A model generated the notes under the pieces. The model made no database searches, had not been told where the DNA came from, and saw only the letters and a program-made list of their open reading frames with translations. From Azolla caroliniana (taxonomy: Eukaryota; Polypodiophyta): a DNA stretch of 64,000 nucleotides. The stretch lies in NCBI GenBank assembly GCA_043228905.1, contig JBHGNT010000009.1, positions 17,546,001-17,610,000 of the forward strand, written 5' to 3'. Positions within the stretch are counted from its first letter, which is position 1. Every line of letters begins with the position of its first letter. This document shows, one piece after another, positions 59,784 through 64,000 of the stretch. The position numbers and the translations under genes were made by a program.

Positions 59784-60194
59784 TGTTGAGAGACAAGTTT
59801 AACATTGGGTGCGTAACCCAATGCGTACATTGGGTGCGTAAAATTGTACACACAATATGGCCGTAGTGGTGTGTAAACCAAGAGGCCATTAGAATGTTAT
59901 TCCTCTAAAGGAATAATTTTGGGAGTAAGTGTAGGATGCTCATTTATGAGTGGTCAAGTACTATAAGTACTTGTGTCAGCCCAATAGTCAAGGCTTGTAT
60001 AAAAGGTGCTCACTGAGCACGAAGTATGTACAGAGAACATACAAAGAATTATTTTTGAATATAGTTTCATTTTTCTGCTCTCTCTGTCTCTCCCTCTCCT
60101 TCTCTGTGATTTCTGCGTTTTACTGAACTGTCGTACTTCCAAACCGTGTACTCTGTGTCTTTCGCATACGCTTCCGCACACGTATTCTTTTACA
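59784..60194 (+). repeat. 3' LTR of copia element 1
   Basis: Same ends as the 5' LTR. The TATAAAAGG box is conserved (about 59998-60006). Confidence 0.93.
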
Positions 60195-60203
60195 GATCAC
60201 ACC

Positions 60204-60905
60204 AATAATTGACAACGTGTGGCCCATGTGACAGAAAATACACTTAGGATGACCTTATGGAATTGTAATGACGCACTCTGGACACACCCCGACCGCCTAC
60301 ATGAGATATTAAAGGTATCAGATATACTTTTCTTGGTAGAAATAGACCAAAGCCCAAATAGAGGACTCCCACGAGTCGAAGGATTTTGTTGGGAGTCCGT
60401 TTTTAGACAAACCTCACGTCGATGCACTTCTAGGGGATCTGGAGGTGTCACAATTTTGTTTCAGAGAGAGCTACATAATAGGATAGAAATACTGAGGATA
60501 ATCTAAGAAGATCGTTTTATGTTGGTGCAAGTCTCCACAAGCAAGGACAAGGCAATATTTTTCGCCATTTGTTACTTTCCCCCGAAAGGATCTCGTTGTA
60601 ATCTGGTTGGCGAGGCGAGATTAGTTGATGAAGGAGTGCCACATGAGCCTTCCCCATACGAACCTCTATAGGATGACATAATCCGATATTCTTCCCAAGG
60701 AGAAGTATTCCTTGTAGGAGACTTCAATGCTAGAACCCAATCCCGACAATGCACAATATTTCAGATGAATAGAAACCTAGAAATGGTAAATGTCGATCCC
60801 TTAGACATAGGCACCACACGTAGATCAAAGGATCAAGGTGCGGACGCTACAAGCTTTGGCCATCATTTGCCCGAACTTGGCAATCGGCACCGGATGGTCA
60901 TATAT
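60204..60905 (+). pseudogene. LINE ORF2 endonuclease domain
   Basis: The frame starting around MTLWNCNDALW encodes the EEP (AP-endonuclease-like) fold of LINE ORF2. It has a WN start, an acidic metal-site strand VSDILFLVEID, GGVTILFQREL, IFFAICYFPPKGS and the catalytic GEVFLVGDFNARTQSR block, followed by a RRSKDQGAD segment. Two in-frame stops (about 60504 and 60669) are one C-to-T step from Gln codons. This domain nicks target DNA for priming. The RT that should follow is absent. Sequence breaks up at about 60905. Confidence 0.7.
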
Positions 60906-60906
60906 A

Positions 60907-61045
60907 ACTAATTATTCTTCACCTTCTCTATCTGATTCTACCAAGAAAGAAGAACCAATTACACCTTCTCTATCTGATTCCACCAAGAAAGAAGAACTAG
61001 TTACACCTTCTCTATCTGATTCCACTAAGAAAGAAGAACCACTTA
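60907..61045 (+). repeat. 42-bp coding-like minisatellite, three tandem copies
   Basis: Units start near 60918, 60960 and 61002 (CACCTTCTCTATCTGATTC-AC-AAGAAAGAAGAAC). In the frame of ORF 60838-61095 each unit gives the 14-residue repeat PSLSDSTKKEE-(P/L)-(I/V/L)-T. A fourth, partial copy lies apart at about 61177-61218. Confidence 0.9.
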
Positions 61046-61363
61046 CGTATACAAGTTTTCCTCTTGGTCTCTCAATTTGTAAAGTTAAGATATAGTTCAA
61101 ATGTCCTATTAGTTAAGAATTTTCTAACCTACTGAGAATACTATTCCAACTTTGTGACACCCAAATTACTTATCCTTCACCTTCTCTATCAGATTCCACT
61201 AAGAAATAAGAACCACTTTTGCAATCCATTTTTGTGGTCTACCAATTTGTAAAGTTGTCTCAAATAATATTTGAGGGAATAATGTGTTGCCGCAAGGTGA
61301 TATGCACACATTTGGATCAATGCATTGGCCGAAAATTGAACGTGGGTGTGTACGGTGAGAGGG
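61046..61363. other. short unassigned stretch before copia element 2
   Basis: Holds the separate minisatellite copy near 61177-61218. Nothing else recognised. Confidence 0.45.
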
Positions 61364-61706
61364 TGTTGAATACGAGTTTCTAATGGATGTATTCACACTG
61401 TCTCCTTTTGAACACACTACACTTAGGCTACTTATGTAAATAGTGAGAAGGACAGTTGTCCTAAGTTAGTCAGTATATAAACTGACTTTGTAACCTAGTT
61501 ATGTAGTGGTTGCTCAATTTTTTTAAAGAGTTGTAATAAACTTTTATTGACATTGTGCCTACCTATCTCTAACACTCTGTTGCGTATTTGTTGCATCTTA
61601 TTTTCGGCTCATGTTTCCATTTATCTTTCTCATTTGTACATAAACTTATGATCTTCAAATAGAGAGGGTCGACTAAGTTCCACATTAGATGGCGGTGTTT
61701 CCAACA
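61364..61706 (+). repeat. probable 5' LTR of copia element 2
   Basis: Begins TGTTGAATACGAG and ends TTTCCAACA, about 343 bp. CAGTATATAAACTGA at about 61470 is the TATA region, and AATAAACTTTTATTG at about 61546 is a polyadenylation-like region. The start is inferred, as the partner LTR is outside the window. Confidence 0.6.
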
Positions 61707-61708
61707 TC

Positions 61709-61720
61709 TGGTAGTAGAGC
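61709..61720 (+). other. degenerate primer binding site of copia element 2
   Basis: TGGTAGTAGAGC, two mismatches from the usual TGGTATCAGAGC, two bases after the LTR end. Confidence 0.65.
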
Positions 61721-62366
61721 TTGGTCGTTTGTTTGATTTAGCTGCCGTCTTCTATCTAGTCTCCATCGACAACTCTCGTTTGTGTATCCTGAAGATCTTA
61801 GATGATCTCAACAGGCAACCTACAACAAGATTGTTTATGCAAAGAGAAACGTGACGAAGTCTGCACTCTACTATTCTAGATCACTCTTCGTTATGTGATC
61901 GTAGCCGCTCGGAGTGAGACTTCTATCTTGACTAGGCGAAATCGTTGCTTCACTCGGCTAGGCGGAAATCGAATAGGTCATCTGACATTTTTGTCCTACT
62001 CGTCGAAGTCACCTGAAGCAAACATGACTCTAGGGGCAACCCCAATTTGTGTTTCATTTGACTGAACGAAATTCGGGAGGACCAGTCGGATCCATCCCTC
62101 TCATCGCTGCAGTTAACGGAAACAGGATCGGCCTGGAGTATTGCATATAATCCGTGTTGAGAAATTTCGGAAAAATCGAATCATCAAATCCGGGTTCAAC
62201 TCGACTAAGTCAGTTGACAGTAGTCACTCCGAACAAGATTCATTGATATTCGTAATCAACACGACTTGTGTCCAACTTCGGCTAGAACGACATCGAGTGA
62301 TCCAAGCTGTTGCACTCCATCACAGTTCGTAGCTAAATCCAGACAAAGTCTATTATAGCAACACAG
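61721..62366 (+). other. untranslated leader of copia element 2
   Basis: Between primer site and gag ATG. No open frame beyond short chance ORFs. CGA/TCG-rich compared with the flanking DNA. Confidence 0.5.
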
Positions 62367-64000
62367 ATGGTTTCAACATCCGGCTCGTTAGAAATGAGTG
62401 TAAGGAAGTTCGATGGATCGAACTTGAACTTTTGGAAGGAACAGATGCAGGACTATTTAATAGTGAAGGGGCAAATTGACCCCATTGAGAATGAAGACTT
62501 TCGAGAAGGATACTAGTCGCTTGAATGGGAAAAGCTTCACAGAATCGTCCGAGCCACCATTCGGATGCACCTATCGGAGTCTGTGTACTTCACGGTGCAA
62601 TCGTGTTCAACTGCCTTCCAACTACGGAAGACACTTTCAGACACTTACGAAAAGAAGGTCGCCGCCACCAAGATATACCTGATTCGGTGCCTTTATAACC
62701 TTTAGATGAAAGAGTCCGACTTGGTCCAAGCACACCTGAATGAGTACGAAAGCTTAAGCTCCCAAATTTCGGCCCTGGGGCCAATTATTGAGGATGAACT
62801 AAAAGCAATGCTGCTCATGAGTAGTCTCCCTCCCTCGTGGGAAACTTTCCTTACAACCGTGTGCAATGCGTCGACGGCTGTCGTTAAATACTCCTCAGTC
62901 ACGAGTGCAATTATGACAGAAGCAATTCAAAGAAAATCGTTTGCTAACGATTCAGTCAACAACGCTTACGTAGTACAAGGTTCGACCGACCGATCGAATA
63001 GTCGTGGAAGAAGTTCTTCACGACAGTCGAATAATCAACGAAGTCGGATCAAGTCCTAGGATAATCCAGTCTGCAACTATTGCAAGAAACCCAGACACAT
63101 CAAAGCCTATTGCCGTGCACTCAAGGCCAAAAACTATAAGGCTCAGCGAGCCGAGCAGAAGAGTGGCCGACACGAGGAGATCAACTACATCGGCTCTTCG
63201 GCTGAAGTATTGACAAACGACCCGAATATACTATCAATTGAGAACTCAGTCCAACCAGAAGTTCTGCTTATGACTGAAGAATCAAGCACGTGGCTCTTAG
63301 ATTCGGGTGCGTCCTTTTATGTGACTCCTCATCGATCCCAATTTCGGCAATACACGACCCGACATTCTGACTCAGTTCGGGTAGGAAATTTGCCACATTG
63401 CGACATAATTGGAATTGGCACGGTAGAGCTCAACCTTGCGGGTGGCTCTACATTAGTACTACACAATGTCCGACATGTACATGAGCTCTCATGACCACTG
63501 ATCTCAATCGAAAAATTGGATGAAGACGGCATCCGTGTTGGCTTCTCATAAAGAGGGTGGACACTCCACAGAGGGAACCTCCTGCTTGCTTGAGGACCGA
63601 AGATACATTCATTGTATCCTTTGCACGTCACACTTAGAGAGGGTGACATGTTTTTGGTTGACATTCCCATGTCATCACTCTAGCATGGACGACTTAGACA
63701 CCTTAGCAAGGGCGGCATCATGCACTTATTTGGAGCCGGATACATCCCCAAACTCTCCTTCTCAGATCATCAATTTTGCGAGCATTGCCAATACGGCAAG
63801 CAGATAGCCATAACACACCCTTCATTTACCCCAAGAGAATAGAGTCCGCTCGATTTGGTCCACTCGGACGTATGTGGTCCTATGCCACATCAATCCCTCG
63901 GTGGCGCTTTGTATTTTGTCAGCTTCATTGACGAATCGACTCGGAAGGTGTGGGCTTATCCGATCTAAACCAAAGATCGTGTCTTCTCGATCTTTTCCGA
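62367..64000 (+). pseudogene. copia element 2 gag-protease-integrase, partial, nonsense-riddled
   Basis: From ATG 62367 a single frame stays in register to the window end with no frameshift that I can find. Gag includes LEMSVRKFDGSNLNFWKEQM and LNEYESLSSQISALG. A CNYCKKPRHIKAYC zinc knuckle lies at 63072-63113. Protease has the canonical DSGAS at 63300-63314. Pre-integrase and the integrase finger (FCEHCQYGKQ) are followed by LDLVHSDVCGP and SFIDESTRKVWAY. Nine in-frame stops: TAG at 62514, 62703, 63057, 63681 and 63840, TGA at 63492 and 63591, TAA at 63549 and 63966. The one at 63681 falls where the family has Trp, and most others where Gln or Arg would fit. Confidence 0.85.

Larger units (their letters stand above)
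54434..60194 (+). mobile_element. nearly complete Ty1/copia retrotransposon, coding region inactivated
   Basis: 5761 bp, bounded by LTRs of 421 and 411 bp that begin TGTTGAGAGACAAG and end TTCTTTTACA. A 5-bp target duplication fits (GATCG at 54429-54433, GATCA at 60195-60199). The primer binding site TGGTATCAGAGC follows the 5' LTR directly, and a purine tract precedes the 3' LTR. The order is gag, protease, integrase, RT, RNase H (copia order). The LTRs differ by about 20 substitutions, mostly transitions, plus one indel of about 10 bp. That is roughly 5% divergence, so the insertion is moderately old. The coding frame has many stops and several frameshifts. Confidence 0.92.
53179..60905 (+). 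mobile_element. LINE with coiled-coil/RRM ORF1 and endonuclease ORF2, split by a copia element
   Basis: A (CT)n tract and GC-rich leader (53197-53634) precede ORF1. ORF1 and the start of ORF2 are separated by the 5.8 kb copia insertion at 54434-60194. Downstream of the insertion the endonuclease domain is readable to about 60905. The reverse transcriptase is missing, replaced by a minisatellite and the second copia element. The organisation (coiled coil, RNA-binding domain, then apurinic-type endonuclease) is that of L1-clade LINEs. Confidence 0.65.
61364..64000 (+). mobile_element. Ty1/copia element 2, 5' half, runs off the window
   Basis: A probable 5' LTR, a degenerate tRNA-Met primer site, an untranslated leader and then gag, protease and the start of integrase in copia order. 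The 3' half and 3' LTR lie beyond 64000. Sequence and LTR differ from copia element 1, so it is a different family. Confidence 0.85.

Noticed and set aside
62367-64000. Stop-codon reassignment or RNA editing as explanation for nine in-frame stops in copia 2
   Set aside because: The intact RNE, UP3-like and small unknown genes use the standard code with normal stops, and methylcytosine deamination explains the pattern simply.
1-64000. Bacterial features such as operons, Shine-Dalgarno sites, CRISPR arrays or prophage
   Set aside because: The introns, retroelements and plant gene families show plant nuclear DNA. No array of spaced identical repeats with unique spacers was seen.

Overview
This window looks like nuclear DNA of a seed plant, most likely an angiosperm. 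It is AT-rich. It carries intron-split genes with GT-AG junctions, many microsatellites, and nested plant-type transposable elements (Ty1/copia, Ty3/gypsy with a chromodomain, LINE, hAT and Mutator-like). There is no operon structure, no CRISPR array, and no tRNA or rRNA gene that I can support. I cannot name the species.

Four protein-coding genes can be supported. (1) A 12-exon minus-strand gene at 20008-28985 encodes a plastid RNase E/G-like endoribonuclease (RNE) with a starch-binding-type CBM20 domain, and it has an unusually long repeat-rich N-terminus. (2) A short minus-strand ORF at 29876-30232 encodes a secreted peptide precursor with an IDA/IDL-type motif. (3) A nine-exon plus-strand gene at 37053-39748 encodes a plastid-targeted protein with two stress-response A/B barrel (Dabb) domains, UP3-like. 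(4) A three-exon minus-strand gene at 41653-43477 encodes a 131-residue protein of unknown function that I believe is conserved in plants. Genes 1 and 3 are probably both plastid proteins. Nothing suggests the four genes form one pathway.

Layout. 1-20 kb: gene-poor, with old element remnants (a hAT-like fragment, three copies of one LTR, and a chromovirus 3' end with its LTR) and several short tandem duplications. 20-30 kb: the RNE gene, a CT-rich minisatellite upstream of it, then the IDL-like peptide gene. 30-37 kb: a Mutator-like non-autonomous element and degraded gag and copia fragments. 37-44 kb: the UP3-like gene and the small unknown gene, with dense microsatellites in introns and flanks. 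44-47 kb: nothing recognised. 47-64 kb: a transposon nest. It holds a LINE 3' fragment, a Ty3/gypsy element split by a hAT-like element that also carries a pentatricopeptide-repeat gene fragment, a LINE with a coiled-coil/RRM first ORF split by an almost complete copia element, and the 5' half of a second copia element that runs off the window end.

Exon and element boundaries were read by eye from frame, splice-site consensus and remembered family features. No alignment or search was run.
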